From positions 1 to 6,653 of the forward strand of contig JAEDHZ010000085.1 of NCBI GenBank assembly GCA_016292705.1: a stretch of 6,653 nt of DNA, in the 5' to 3' direction. This stretch comes from Clostridiaceae bacterium. GTDB taxonomy: Bacteria > Bacillota > Clostridia > Oscillospirales > Acutalibacteraceae. How positions within the stretch are numbered: position 1 is the stretch's first letter; each line of letters opens with the position of its first letter. The position numbers and the translations under genes were made by a program. The notes below the pieces were generated by a model. The model saw only the letters and a list, made by a program, of their open reading frames with translations. It made no database searches and was not told the DNA's origin. Positions 1 through 5,044 of this stretch are shown here, one piece after another.

Positions 1-54
1 GCGCTTGATTTCATCGACATATACACGATTATCATCACAGATTGCAATTTTCAT
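1..54 (-). CDS. LytTR-class response regulator, AgrA-like (N-terminal 18 codons only)
   Basis: This is the start of a cytoplasmic response regulator; the rest lies beyond position 1. The visible N-terminus MKIAICDDN is the usual first beta strand of receiver domains that precede LytTR DNA-binding domains, and Asp8-Asp9 would be the metal-binding acidic pair. A GGGGAGG ribosome site with about 7 nt spacing and a strong promoter at 82-111 support the start. In agr systems this protein is phosphorylated by a membrane sensor kinase (AgrC) and binds paired 9-bp direct repeats. Two such repeat pairs are seen at 636-666 and 1528-1557, and agrD/agrB lie nearby, so an AgrA role is likely. The output domain is not visible, so LytTR membership is inferred from the N-terminus and the context. 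Confidence 0.8.
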   Translation of the reverse strand, partial: MKIAICDDNRVYVDEIKR

Positions 55-81
55 CCTTAAACCTCCCCGGTTGTTTTTTAC

Positions 82-111
82 ATTATATCATGAGGGGTTT
101 TCTTCTGTCAA
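82..111 (-). promoter_or_regulatory. Sigma-A promoter of the response regulator gene
   Basis: Read on the minus strand, TTGACA (106-111) is followed by an 18-bp spacer and TATAAT (82-87), with TGA before the -10 box (extended -10). Both hexamers are perfect consensus. The start of transcription should fall near 75, about 20 nt before the ATG at 54. No LytTR-type repeats are seen here, so the regulator gene appears constitutively driven or controlled by another protein. Confidence 0.85.
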
Positions 112-112
112 A

Positions 113-131
113 CTTATAAATATTATATAAG
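113..131. repeat. AT-rich inverted repeat next to the -35 box (possible operator)
   Basis: CTTATA (113-118) and TATAAG (126-131) form a perfect 6-bp inverted repeat with a 7-bp centre, 1 bp upstream of the response regulator -35 box. The XRE-family gene ends 46 bp away, and a repressor of that class could bind here. In such AT-rich DNA the repeat could also arise by chance. Confidence 0.3.
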
Positions 132-176
132 CGTTCAGTTTATATATAAAACCATGTATTTTTGCAATAGTAAACA

Positions 177-509
177 TTATATGTTATTGTTTCGGTGAAT
201 ATAGCAGTCCAATAGCTGCCATAGAGTTTTTTGCTCTTCTATGCTTAAAGAGGCTATCATATCTAAAATATTTTCGTCGATTGATGTTTTTAAAATACCT
301 GATAAGAGATAGTCAGCATTACATTCCAAGATGTTACAAAGCAATATAAAATTATTTAGTTTTGGAAAGCTTTTACCGTTTTCTATGTTTGATATTTGGT
401 TATCAGAGATCCCCAACATTTCTGCAAGCTCGGATTGCTTAATGCTGAGCTGCTTTCTTCTTTGCATTATTCGAGACCCCAGAATGTTTTTTGCATTTTT
501 ATTATTCAT
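177..509 (-). CDS. XRE/Cro-C1 family helix-turn-helix regulator
   Basis: The product is a 110-residue cytoplasmic DNA-binding protein. Residues 11-67 form a typical HTH_3 domain: helix 1 around GSRIMQRRKQ, helix 2 KQSELAEMLG (24-33), then the recognition helix region SDNQISNIENGKSFP (35-49), ending near LECNADYLL. The C-terminal 40 residues (DENILDMIASLSIEEQKTLW and after) resemble the short helical tails of small single-domain repressors. The start at 509 keeps helix 1 complete; AGGGTGG lies only 4 nt upstream, a rather close ribosome site. Met15 would cut helix 1. The gene is divergent from agrD and upstream of the response regulator on the same strand, with no GC-rich terminator between them, so read-through into the regulator is possible. 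A role as local repressor of the agr locus or of itself is inference. Its ligand and operator are unknown. Confidence 0.9.
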   Translation of the reverse strand: MNNKNAKNILGSRIMQRRKQLSIKQSELAEMLGISDNQISNIENGKSFPKLNNFILLCNILECNADYLLSGILKTSIDENILDMIASLSIEEQKTLWQLLDCYIHRNNNI

Positions 510-569
510 TTTACCACCCTAAAAAAGATTATCAGTTTATAGAGCAATAGTGAATATAATAAAATTTAC

Positions 570-620
570 ATATTTAAATATAATTTGTGATACATAGATT
601 ACTAATTGATAATTTAAATT
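570..620. repeat. Two palindromes sharing ATTTAAAT, 40 bp apart
   Basis: ATATTTAAATAT (570-581) and AATTTAAATT (611-620) are perfect palindromes with the same 8-bp core, and their centres are 40 bp apart, close to four helical turns. They sit between the divergent XRE gene and agrD. A looser copy, ATTTTAAAT, follows at 623-631. The geometry would suit a dimeric repressor such as the XRE protein, but the whole stretch 520-725 is extremely AT-rich. Confidence 0.3.
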
Positions 621-632
621 ATATTTTAAATT

Positions 633-667
633 TGTGCAGTTTTGGTCTTAAAATGGTGCATAATTGG
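633..667 (+). promoter_or_regulatory. LytTR/AgrA-type direct repeat pair upstream of agrD
   Basis: The 9-mers GCAGTTTTG (636-644) and GCATAATTG (658-666) are separated by 13 bp, a 22-bp period. The wider repeats read GTGCAGTTTTGG and GTGCATAATTGG. The first copy shares CAGTT and the final G with the ACAGTTAAG repeats bound by Staphylococcus aureus AgrA, whose pairs are also spaced by 12-13 bp. The second repeat ends 9 bp before the -35 box of the agrD promoter, a class II activator position. A second pair with the same first copy lies at 1525-1557. Confidence 0.7.
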
Positions 668-675
668 AAACCGTA

Positions 676-703
676 TTGATTTATGTACGATTGTTTTTAT
701 AAT
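676..703 (+). promoter_or_regulatory. Promoter of the agrD-agrB operon (P2-like)
   Basis: TTGATT (676-681), 16-bp spacer, TATAAT (698-703). The slightly short spacer and imperfect -35 box fit a promoter that needs the activator bound at 636-666. Transcription should start near 710, giving about 70 nt of leader before the ATG at 781. Confidence 0.65.
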
Positions 704-780
704 AATAATACCGGGCATATAAAATGTGCGGAAAATTTAAGAAAGGGCAACATATTATAATGTTGCAAAGGGTAATGACA

Positions 781-930
781 ATGAAAGGGTTTAGTGAAAA
801 GGCAGTAAAAGCAATTGTTGCAGTTGCGAAAAAAGGAGTAAAAGACGACATTAATTCGACCGGTTCTCCTTGGGTGTTTCAGCCGAAACTTCCTAAGAAT
901 GCGCAGCAGTTTAAAAAATCAGCCAAATGA
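781..930 (+). CDS. agrD: AgrD-like autoinducer peptide precursor with serine in the ring position
   Basis: The product is a 49-residue precursor of a cyclic signalling peptide. It has an amphipathic N-terminal helix (MKGFSEKAVKAIVAVAKKGV) that would hold it on the membrane, a core ending Ser29-Pro30-Trp31-Val32-Phe33, then the conserved clostridial AgrD tail start QPKLP (34-38) and a basic C-terminus. AgrB is expected to cut after Phe33 and close the ring between Phe33 and residue 29. In most family members residue 29 is cysteine; here it is serine and the peptide has no cysteine at all, so a lactone is predicted, as in the Enterococcus faecalis FsrD-derived GBAP. The ATG at 781 is chosen because AAAGGG (767-772) lies 8 nt upstream and the length fits the family; in-frame ATGs at 724, 760 and 775 have poorer spacing. 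The stop overlaps the agrB start (ATGA). The exact N-terminal trimming of the signal cannot be read from sequence. Confidence 0.85.
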   Translation: MKGFSEKAVKAIVAVAKKGVKDDINSTGSPWVFQPKLPKNAQQFKKSAK

Positions 931-1523
931 TTTATGAATTTGCCACAAAAGTGGCTGTTTTGCTTTCAAGCAAAAGGTATATTGATTCCGATGAAATTGA
1001 CATTGTTTCGTATGGGCTATTTTCAATTGCTTCAAAAGTAATGTATGGAGCAATCAGTCTGATCATGGGAATGATTCTGGATTCTTTTGTTGAAAGCATT
1101 TCTTTCTATGTTTGTTTTTTGTTTCTGAAAAAATATGTTGGCGGCTTTCATGCAAAGACTGAATTCAGGTGTTTTGTGGTATCCACTTCCTCAATTGTGA
1201 TTTCAACGCTGATGATATTTCTTTCAAAAAACTATATATCGGTGGCGATAATTGCTTTTTGCCTGTCAGTTATTTTTGGAATACTTATTTCGATTCTTGC
1301 GCCGGCGCCTTCAAAGGAAAGAATGTTAGATGAAAATGAGTGTAAAAGATACAACATCATTTCCAGGCTGAGAGTACTCATTCTCCTTGTCATCAGCTTA
1401 ACAGTATTTTCCTTTGGCTTTCGGAGTATATGTATGTCAATAAGTACAGCAATAGTTCTGGCGGGAATTTTATTGATGATTGGAAAGATAAGTCTCAAAG
1501 GTTTCATGGCGCAGAACATATAA
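927..1523 (+). CDS. agrB: AgrB-family membrane endopeptidase (autoinducer processing)
   Basis: This integral membrane cysteine endopeptidase removes the C-terminal tail of AgrD and forms the cyclic intermediate. At 198 residues it has normal family length. The diagnostic motif KKYVGGFHAKTEFRC (68-82) carries the catalytic His75 and Cys82, spaced as His77/Cys84 in S. aureus AgrB. Hydrophobic stretches near 38-67, 84-99, 104-126, 148-169 and 172-189 fit the multi-span topology, with the conserved APAPSKERMLDENECKRY loop at 125-142. The gene overlaps agrD by 4 nt (ATGA) and has no convincing ribosome site of its own, which implies translational coupling. The unusual point is its partner: the substrate offers serine, not cysteine, for ring closure. 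Functional identity is secure from the motif; substrate identity is inferred from the overlap. Confidence 0.95.
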   Translation: MIYEFATKVAVLLSSKRYIDSDEIDIVSYGLFSIASKVMYGAISLIMGMILDSFVESISFYVCFLFLKKYVGGFHAKTEFRCFVVSTSSIVISTLMIFLSKNYISVAIIAFCLSVIFGILISILAPAPSKERMLDENECKRYNIISRLRVLILLVISLTVFSFGFRSICMSISTAIVLAGILLMIGKISLKGFMAQNI

Positions 1524-1524
1524 G

Positions 1525-1558
1525 TGTGCAGTTTTGCATGAAAAATGTGCAATTGTGC
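1525..1558 (+). promoter_or_regulatory. Second LytTR/AgrA-type direct repeat pair, after agrB
   Basis: The 9-mers GCAGTTTTG (1528-1536) and GCAATTGTG (1549-1557) are 12 bp apart, a 21-bp period. The first copy is identical over 12 bases (TGTGCAGTTTTG) to the one upstream of agrD. The start of the GTGCA element of repeat two (1547) is 20 bp before the -35 box at 1567, exactly as upstream of agrD (656 to 676). The second copy also forms a palindrome, TGTGCA-ATTG-TGCACA (1546-1561). Confidence 0.65.
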
Positions 1559-1566
1559 ACAAAACA

Positions 1567-1595
1567 TTGAAAAACTCTGATCTGTACTTTAGTAT
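1567..1595 (+). promoter_or_regulatory. Candidate quorum-controlled promoter (P3-like)
   Basis: TTGAAA (1567-1572), 17-bp spacer, TAGTAT (1590-1595). The weak -10 box and the adjacent repeat pair fit an activator-dependent promoter. The start point would be near 1602, inside the right arm of the agrB terminator, so the new transcript would lack the hairpin. No terminator is visible before the LRR gene at 1772, so this promoter should add to its transcription. Confidence 0.5.
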
Positions 1596-1616
1596 TAAGG
1601 TACAGATCAATTTTTT
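1578..1616 (+). terminator. Intrinsic terminator of the agrD-agrB operon
   Basis: TGATCTGTAC (1578-1587) pairs with GTACAGATCA (1600-1609). Inner pairs extend the stem to about 13 bp around a 6-nt loop, followed by A and six T (1611-1616). It lies 54 nt after the agrB stop. The stem overlaps the -10 box of the candidate promoter at 1567-1595. Confidence 0.8.
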
Positions 1617-1689
1617 ATGGGAGATGATTTCGATGGTTGCTTTAAGCATAGGTTGAGATATATTCACTTAACGATTATTAACATAATAT

Positions 1690-1718
1690 TTGACTTCTTG
1701 AAAGATTTGTGCTATAAA
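1690..1718 (+). promoter_or_regulatory. Sigma-A promoter of the LRR protein gene
   Basis: TTGACT (1690-1695), 17-bp spacer, TATAAA (1713-1718), with TGC directly before the -10 box (extended -10). The start of transcription should be near 1725, about 47 nt before the ATG. No LytTR-type repeats adjoin this one, so it would give basal expression. Confidence 0.75.
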
Positions 1719-1771
1719 GAGCGTAAAATTGGTGAATACCAAAAAATCATTTTGATATAGGAGGAATAATT

Positions 1772-3229
1772 ATGAAGAAGCTCATATCCGTTGTGCTATC
1801 TTTATTACTTGTATTTTCCGTATGCTTATCAATCTCGGCATCGGCGAAAAAAGAAAAAACTCCGTTGCCTGAATCAGGACAGCTTGATTTCAGCAAAAGC
1901 AGTGTCAAAAAAGGGAAATTTAAATACGAGTTCAAAACAATAGACCATATTGAATACTGCCGTAAGGTTTATGAGGACGGTTACAGCACTGCTTATACAG
2001 TAGGTGTTTTGTTTGACACGCTTGAATACGCCAAAACCGCAACTGAAATCAATATAGTCGAACAGATCGACGGCATACCTGTTACCGAGGCGGGAATTGA
2101 GTACTGCAAAAACTCAACCGAAAGTCTTAAATACGATTGTTATAACACTAAGGTCAGCGAAAATACCGAAGACCTCGGAAAAAGATATGTTTGCTATAAT
2201 GTATATGACGGCAATGACGGAGCAACGGAAAAGCTTATCGGAGCCAATGTTGAAAAGGTGAAAATCCCTGATTCAATAAAGCTCATTCCTGCAGAGTGTT
2301 TTTCAAATATGAAAAAGCTCAAGACTGTTTCTTTGCCCAAGAGCCTTGAAAAACTTGGTCAAAGCGTATTTATGAATTGTACATCGCTTGAATCTGTTGT
2401 TTTTAAAGGTAATAAGGTCACCGCAATACCGTTCAGGAGTTTTAAGAATTGTAAATCGTTGAAAACAGTCAGATTAAATAAAAACAAAATTGAATCGATC
2501 GGTAATTATGCTTTTTATAACTGTAAGGCGCTCAAAAAAATAAATCTGCCGGATTCGCTTCTCGGCATGGGTGGTAATGCGTTTGAAAGATCAGGTCTGG
2601 AAACTGTTACTATCCCCAAAAATGCGTGCACCTTATTTTACTTCAATGAGGATGAAATGGGATATACATTCAGATATTGTAAGTCTTTGAAAACAGTTAC
2701 TTTCTCAGGTGAAGAAGTTTTAATTCCGAGCGGTATGTTCTGGGGTTGCGACAATTTACAAGAAATCAATTTTAAAAAAGCAAAATCAGTTCATTTCAGT
2801 TATTATGATGCTGTCACAACTGATGCCATTTCAACTAAAAAAGATGTCCTTAAAGTTAACGCAAATAACAAGGCTGTTGCAAAAAAGCTTGCCGAACAGT
2901 TGAGCAAGCAAAGAAAGACAAGTAAATGCAAAAAAATCAGGATTTATGTTGCCGGGAAGCTTGTACACAACATTCCGAAAGAAAATTACGGCGGAAAGTT
3001 GCCTGAGCTCACGGCCTCAGCAACTCTGAAAATCGGCAGCAACAACAAAAATGTTGCAAGATTAAAGAGGTTCCTGAATTGGGCAGTAGGTTCCGATCTC
3101 AAAATAACCAACAAATTTGACAGCGCAACTCAAAAAGCAGTAAAAACATTCCAGAAACAAAACGGTCTGAAAGTTACCGGTGTTTTTGGTGCAGCAGAGC
3201 TCAGGAAAGCAAAAACAGTAAAGAAATAA
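1772..3229 (+). CDS. Secreted BspA-type leucine-rich repeat protein with C-terminal peptidoglycan-binding domain
   Basis: The 485-residue product is exported. A signal peptide spans residues 1-25 (two Lys, a hydrophobic core, then ASA before Lys26). Residues about 155-340 hold LRR_5 (BspA-like) repeats of about 23 residues, for example VEKVKIPDSIKLIPAECF, LKTVSLPKSLEKLGQSVF, LKTVRLNKNKIESIGNYAF and LKKINLPDSLLGMGGNAF. Residues about 417-482 match a PG_binding_1 domain (LKIGSNNKNVARLKRFL, then FDSATQKAVKTFQKQNGL and VTGVFG), which would anchor the protein in the cell wall. Residues 26-150 are not recognised. BspA-type repeats serve in adhesion or protein binding; the ligand here is unknown. 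AGGAGG (1759-1764) sits 7 nt upstream of the ATG. The gene has its own promoter (1690-1718) and a LytTR-flanked one further up (1567-1595), so agr control is a reasonable inference. A terminator follows at 3362-3397. Confidence 0.9.
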   Translation: MKKLISVVLSLLLVFSVCLSISASAKKEKTPLPESGQLDFSKSSVKKGKFKYEFKTIDHIEYCRKVYEDGYSTAYTVGVLFDTLEYAKTATEINIVEQIDGIPVTEAGIEYCKNSTESLKYDCYNTKVSENTEDLGKRYVCYNVYDGNDGATEKLIGANVEKVKIPDSIKLIPAECFSNMKKLKTVSLPKSLEKLGQSVFMNCTSLESVVFKGNKVTAIPFRSFKNCKSLKTVRLNKNKIESIGNYAFYNCKALKKINLPDSLLGMGGNAFERSGLETVTIPKNACTLFYFNEDEMGYTFRYCKSLKTVTFSGEEVLIPSGMFWGCDNLQEINFKKAKSVHFSYYDAVTTDAISTKKDVLKVNANNKAVAKKLAEQLSKQRKTSKCKKIRIYVAGKLVHNIPKENYGGKLPELTASATLKIGSNNKNVARLKRFLNWAVGSDLKITNKFDSATQKAVKTFQKQNGLKVTGVFGAAELRKAKTVKK

Positions 3230-3361
3230 TATAAGCATTGCAAAATCCCTGCTGTGGAAAATGCTGGTATGACGAGAAAATATTCGGGACAAGCAAGATC
3301 GTAGACGCAGCTGCAACGAAGAATTGTCTTGACGGAATCAGGCTTGTTGAAAAACAGAACG

Positions 3362-3397
3362 AAAAAACAGGTGGCTCCAACGGTCACCTGTTTTTTT
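3362..3397 (+). terminator. Intrinsic terminator after the LRR protein gene
   Basis: CAGGTG (3368-3373) pairs with CACCTG (3385-3390) around an 11-nt loop. A six-base A run on the left (3362-3367) pairs with the T run at 3391-3397. It lies 133 nt after the LRR stop. The A run on the other side could let it act on minus-strand transcripts as well. Between the LRR stop and this hairpin no supported gene is seen. Confidence 0.85.
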
Positions 3398-3424
3398 GAA
3401 AGGAGAGCTTGGGTTTGTGCAATG

Positions 3425-3452
3425 AAAAAAGGGGCAGGAAACCTGCCCCTTT
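3425..3452 (-). terminator. Intrinsic terminator of the 29-residue peptide gene
   Basis: Read on the minus strand, AAAGGGGCAGG (3442-3452) pairs with CCTGCCCCTTT (3428-3438) around a 3-nt loop, with six T in total at 3425-3430. The stem is GC-rich and lies 26 nt after the peptide stop at 3479. It faces the plus-strand terminator at 3362-3397, so the two transcription units are convergent. Confidence 0.9.
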
Positions 3453-3478
3453 CAATCTATCGGGTTATTAAATAACAC

Positions 3479-3568
3479 TTAATACTTTTTTGCCGGTTCG
3501 CCGAAGAATAAAGCAAAAATGGATTCAAAGAAATCACGGATTCTTGCGATGATAAGATCGAGTCCCAT
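3479..3568 (-). CDS. 29-residue amphipathic peptide of unknown function
   Basis: This small gene has every expression signal: a consensus promoter (3603-3631), the ribosome site AAGGAGGTG (3576-3584) 7 nt from the ATG, TAA at 3479-3481 and a GC-rich terminator. The peptide begins MGLDLIIARIRDFFES and ends GEPAKKY. Residues 3-22 would form one helix, with Leu3, Leu5, Ile6, Ile7, Ile10, Phe13, Phe14, Ile17, Phe18, Leu20, Phe21 and Phe22 as the nonpolar part and Asp4, Arg9, Arg11, Asp12 and Glu15 as the polar part. Net charge is about zero and there is no cysteine. There is no room for a signal peptide plus a mature part. The helix suggests a membrane-surface peptide. Options are a modulin-like lytic peptide, a small toxin, or a membrane-protein partner; I do not recognise a family. 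That it is expressed is well supported; its role is unknown. Confidence 0.8.
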   Translation of the reverse strand: MGLDLIIARIRDFFESIFALFFGEPAKKY

Positions 3569-3602
3569 TCAAATTCACCTCCTTGTTTTTGATTGCATCT
3601 GT

Positions 3603-3631
3603 ATTTTAGCATATCATTAACAGAATGTCAA
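3603..3631 (-). promoter_or_regulatory. Near-perfect sigma-A promoter of the 29-residue peptide gene
   Basis: On the minus strand, TTGACA (3626-3631), 17-bp spacer, TAAAAT (3603-3608), with TGC before the -10 box (extended -10). The start point should be near 3596, leaving a leader of under 30 nt that is mostly ribosome site. This is one of the best-matched promoters in the window, which suggests high constitutive transcription. Confidence 0.9.
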
Positions 3632-3789
3632 TAGTTAATTCAAAAAAATTTCATGTTTTTTTCATGCTTTTCAAATATTTTGATAATTGCCCGATTCATT
3701 GTGAAAACAGCATTGCAAAAAACGGGAATTTGTTTGGTCTGATCTGAACTGTTATGCAATGTTCTCTGAAACATTCTTCATCTTTGGAC

Positions 3790-3818
3790 TTGATATTTTA
3801 TTCATGATATGATATTAT
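3790..3818 (+). promoter_or_regulatory. Promoter of the sialidase-like gene
   Basis: TTGATA (3790-3795), 17-bp spacer, TATTAT (3813-3818), with TGA before the -10 box. An overlapping alternative is TTGGAC (3785-3790), 17 bp, TATGAT (3808-3813). Either one puts the start near 3820-3825, some 135-140 nt before the ATG. The stretch 3632-3784 between this and the divergent peptide promoter is AT-rich and shows no gene. Confidence 0.65.
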
Positions 3819-3824
3819 GCAAAA

Positions 3825-3961
3825 AAGAGCTGACGGTAGTTCTGACTGCGACGGAATTGCACGGTTTTAGCGGCATCTGAAAAGCGTTGCCGTCGAATGG
3901 AAAAATACAATGACATAATAGGTTTGCTGATTCAAAAAAACAACACAATAGGAGAATAAAG
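3825..3961 (+). promoter_or_regulatory. Long 5' leader of the sialidase-like gene, possible hairpin
   Basis: The leader is unusually long and its first half is more GC-rich than the flanking intergenic DNA. CGACGG (3849-3854) can pair with CCGTCG (3890-3895), closing a 35-nt inner region. The ribosome site AGGAGA lies just before 3956 with about 7 nt spacing. I do not recognise any riboswitch class here. The GC-rich part could also be the relic of an older coding stretch. Confidence 0.3.
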
Positions 3962-5044
3962 ATGAAGAACTTTACTAAAAAATTCATGGCGTTTTTGCTC
4001 GCTGCACTCACACCTCTTGTTTCTCTTGTGAGATACGGCGGCTATGTTGACAAGTCAAAGTATACCGGTGACGACTATTCAATTATGCGCATTGACCTGA
4101 GCGTGAAACCGGAGGGGCTTGATGAAAAGTTCGGATACCTCTATGACCTTGTCACGCTTGACGATTCGCAGGATTATATGGCGCATCCCGATTCGGTACT
4201 GCTCAAAAACGGAAACATACTGACAATGTATCCGGCAGGACACGGAAAGGGTGCAGTGCTCTCAAAGCTGAGTACGGACAAAGGAAAAAGCTGGAGCGAA
4301 AGCCTTGAAAATACTCCCGGAAGCTGGAAGAATTCAAGGGAAACCCCAACGGTTTATCGCCTGAATTTTACAGACGGCATAACCGGAGACAAACTTATTA
4401 TGATTTCCGCAAACCCGAAGTGGGGCATTGAGCCGACAACGGGCGGTTTCAATTGCTCGCTTTCCTCGGATGAGGGCATGACCTGGACGGAATTTGAGCT
4501 GTTTTATCCCAAGGACACGGACGGCGGTGTGATTCCGATTGTTGCAATGTCCTCTCTGACTCAGCTCAAGGAAAACGGAAAGTTTGTTGACAAGTGGATG
4601 GGACTTTTCCATGACGCTGACTTTTATAATTATAAAACGATCCTCACCTTTGACGAAAACGGAAAAATGAATTGGTCAAAGCCGGAAAAATACTTCAGTG
4701 CTTATAGAGACATTGAAAAGGAAACGAATATGTGCGAGGTTGAGGTTATCCGCAGCGACGATGGTTTGGGCAACGAGCTTTGCCTCATCAGCCGCAGCAA
4801 CAGCAAAAAGCAGAATTCCCTGCTTTCGTTTTCAACCGATGAGGGCAAAACCTGGTCAGAACCTGTTTTTGCTCCGGCGGCTCTCAACGGCGAGCGCCAT
4901 AAGGCTGACTACACTCCTGACGGAAGACTGTTCATCACTTTCCGCTCAATTGAAAGGGGAAAGAAGGCTTCCGAAAACTCTCCGATTGACTGCCGAAACG
5001 GCTGGATGAGTGAGGGGTGGGTTGCCTGGGTAGGAAACTTATGA
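3962..5044 (+). CDS. Asp-box (BNR) sialidase-like protein, truncated by a frameshift
   Basis: The open frame gives 360 residues. Three good Asp boxes (S-x-D-x-G-x-x-W) lie at 104-111 (STDKGKSW), 168-175 (SSDEGMTW) and 291-298 (STDEGKTW), with a degenerate copy near 230-238. These mark the six-bladed propeller of the sialidase superfamily. Residues 1-22 are a basic then hydrophobic segment typical of a signal peptide or membrane anchor, so it acts outside the cytoplasm. Candidate active-site arginines are Arg126, Arg278 and Arg328, and Glu258 or Glu260 could be the nucleophile partner; these are guesses from motif context. No clear FRIP motif is seen, so true sialidase activity on sialic acid is unproven. 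The frame ends at TGA 5042-5044, directly after GWVAWVGN, while matching coding sequence goes on for 92 codons one frame over (5040-5318). An intact version would be about 451 residues. Confidence 0.8.
   Translation: MKNFTKKFMAFLLAALTPLVSLVRYGGYVDKSKYTGDDYSIMRIDLSVKPEGLDEKFGYLYDLVTLDDSQDYMAHPDSVLLKNGNILTMYPAGHGKGAVLSKLSTDKGKSWSESLENTPGSWKNSRETPTVYRLNFTDGITGDKLIMISANPKWGIEPTTGGFNCSLSSDEGMTWTEFELFYPKDTDGGVIPIVAMSSLTQLKENGKFVDKWMGLFHDADFYNYKTILTFDENGKMNWSKPEKYFSAYRDIEKETNMCEVEVIRSDDGLGNELCLISRSNSKKQNSLLSFSTDEGKTWSEPVFAPAALNGERHKADYTPDGRLFITFRSIERGKKASENSPIDCRNGWMSEGWVAWVGNL

Noticed and set aside
331..522. Plus-strand open frame of 63 codons
   Set aside because: It is the antisense shadow of the XRE regulator, which has a clear helix-turn-helix; no ribosome site.
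724..780. Longer AgrD starting at the ATG at 724 (68 residues), or at 760 or 775
   Set aside because: AAAGGG at 767-772 is ideally placed for the ATG at 781, the 49-residue form fits AgrD length, and the extra N-terminal residues do not look like AgrD. The 724 ATG has no good ribosome site and lies close to the promoter.
1617..1760. 47-codon open frame between the agr terminator and the LRR gene, with its stop touching the AGGAGG ribosome site
   Set aside because: No ribosome site before the ATG, the frame starts directly after the terminator T run, and composition is like non-coding AT-rich DNA. It would matter only if the promoter at 1567-1595 is real and starts near 1602; even then translation is unsupported.
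3130..3387. Minus-strand frames across the end of the LRR gene
   Set aside because: They mirror the PG_binding_1 coding region and the plus-strand terminator, have no ribosome site and no domain.
3238..3399. 53-codon frame from TTG after the LRR gene, ending inside its terminator
   Set aside because: Composition is somewhat coding-like and it has several cysteines near the start, but it lacks a ribosome site and a recognisable domain. It could be a gene relic; support is too thin to list.
3649..3672. Near-tandem 11-bp repeats TTTCATGTTTT / TTTCATGCTTT between the divergent promoters
   Set aside because: Two short T-rich copies in a T-rich tract; likely low-complexity sequence, no link to a known site.
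3711..3761. Inverted repeat CATTGCA / TGCAATG with a 37-bp gap
   Set aside because: Only 7 bp per arm with a large gap and no mobile-element gene or target duplication; consistent with chance.
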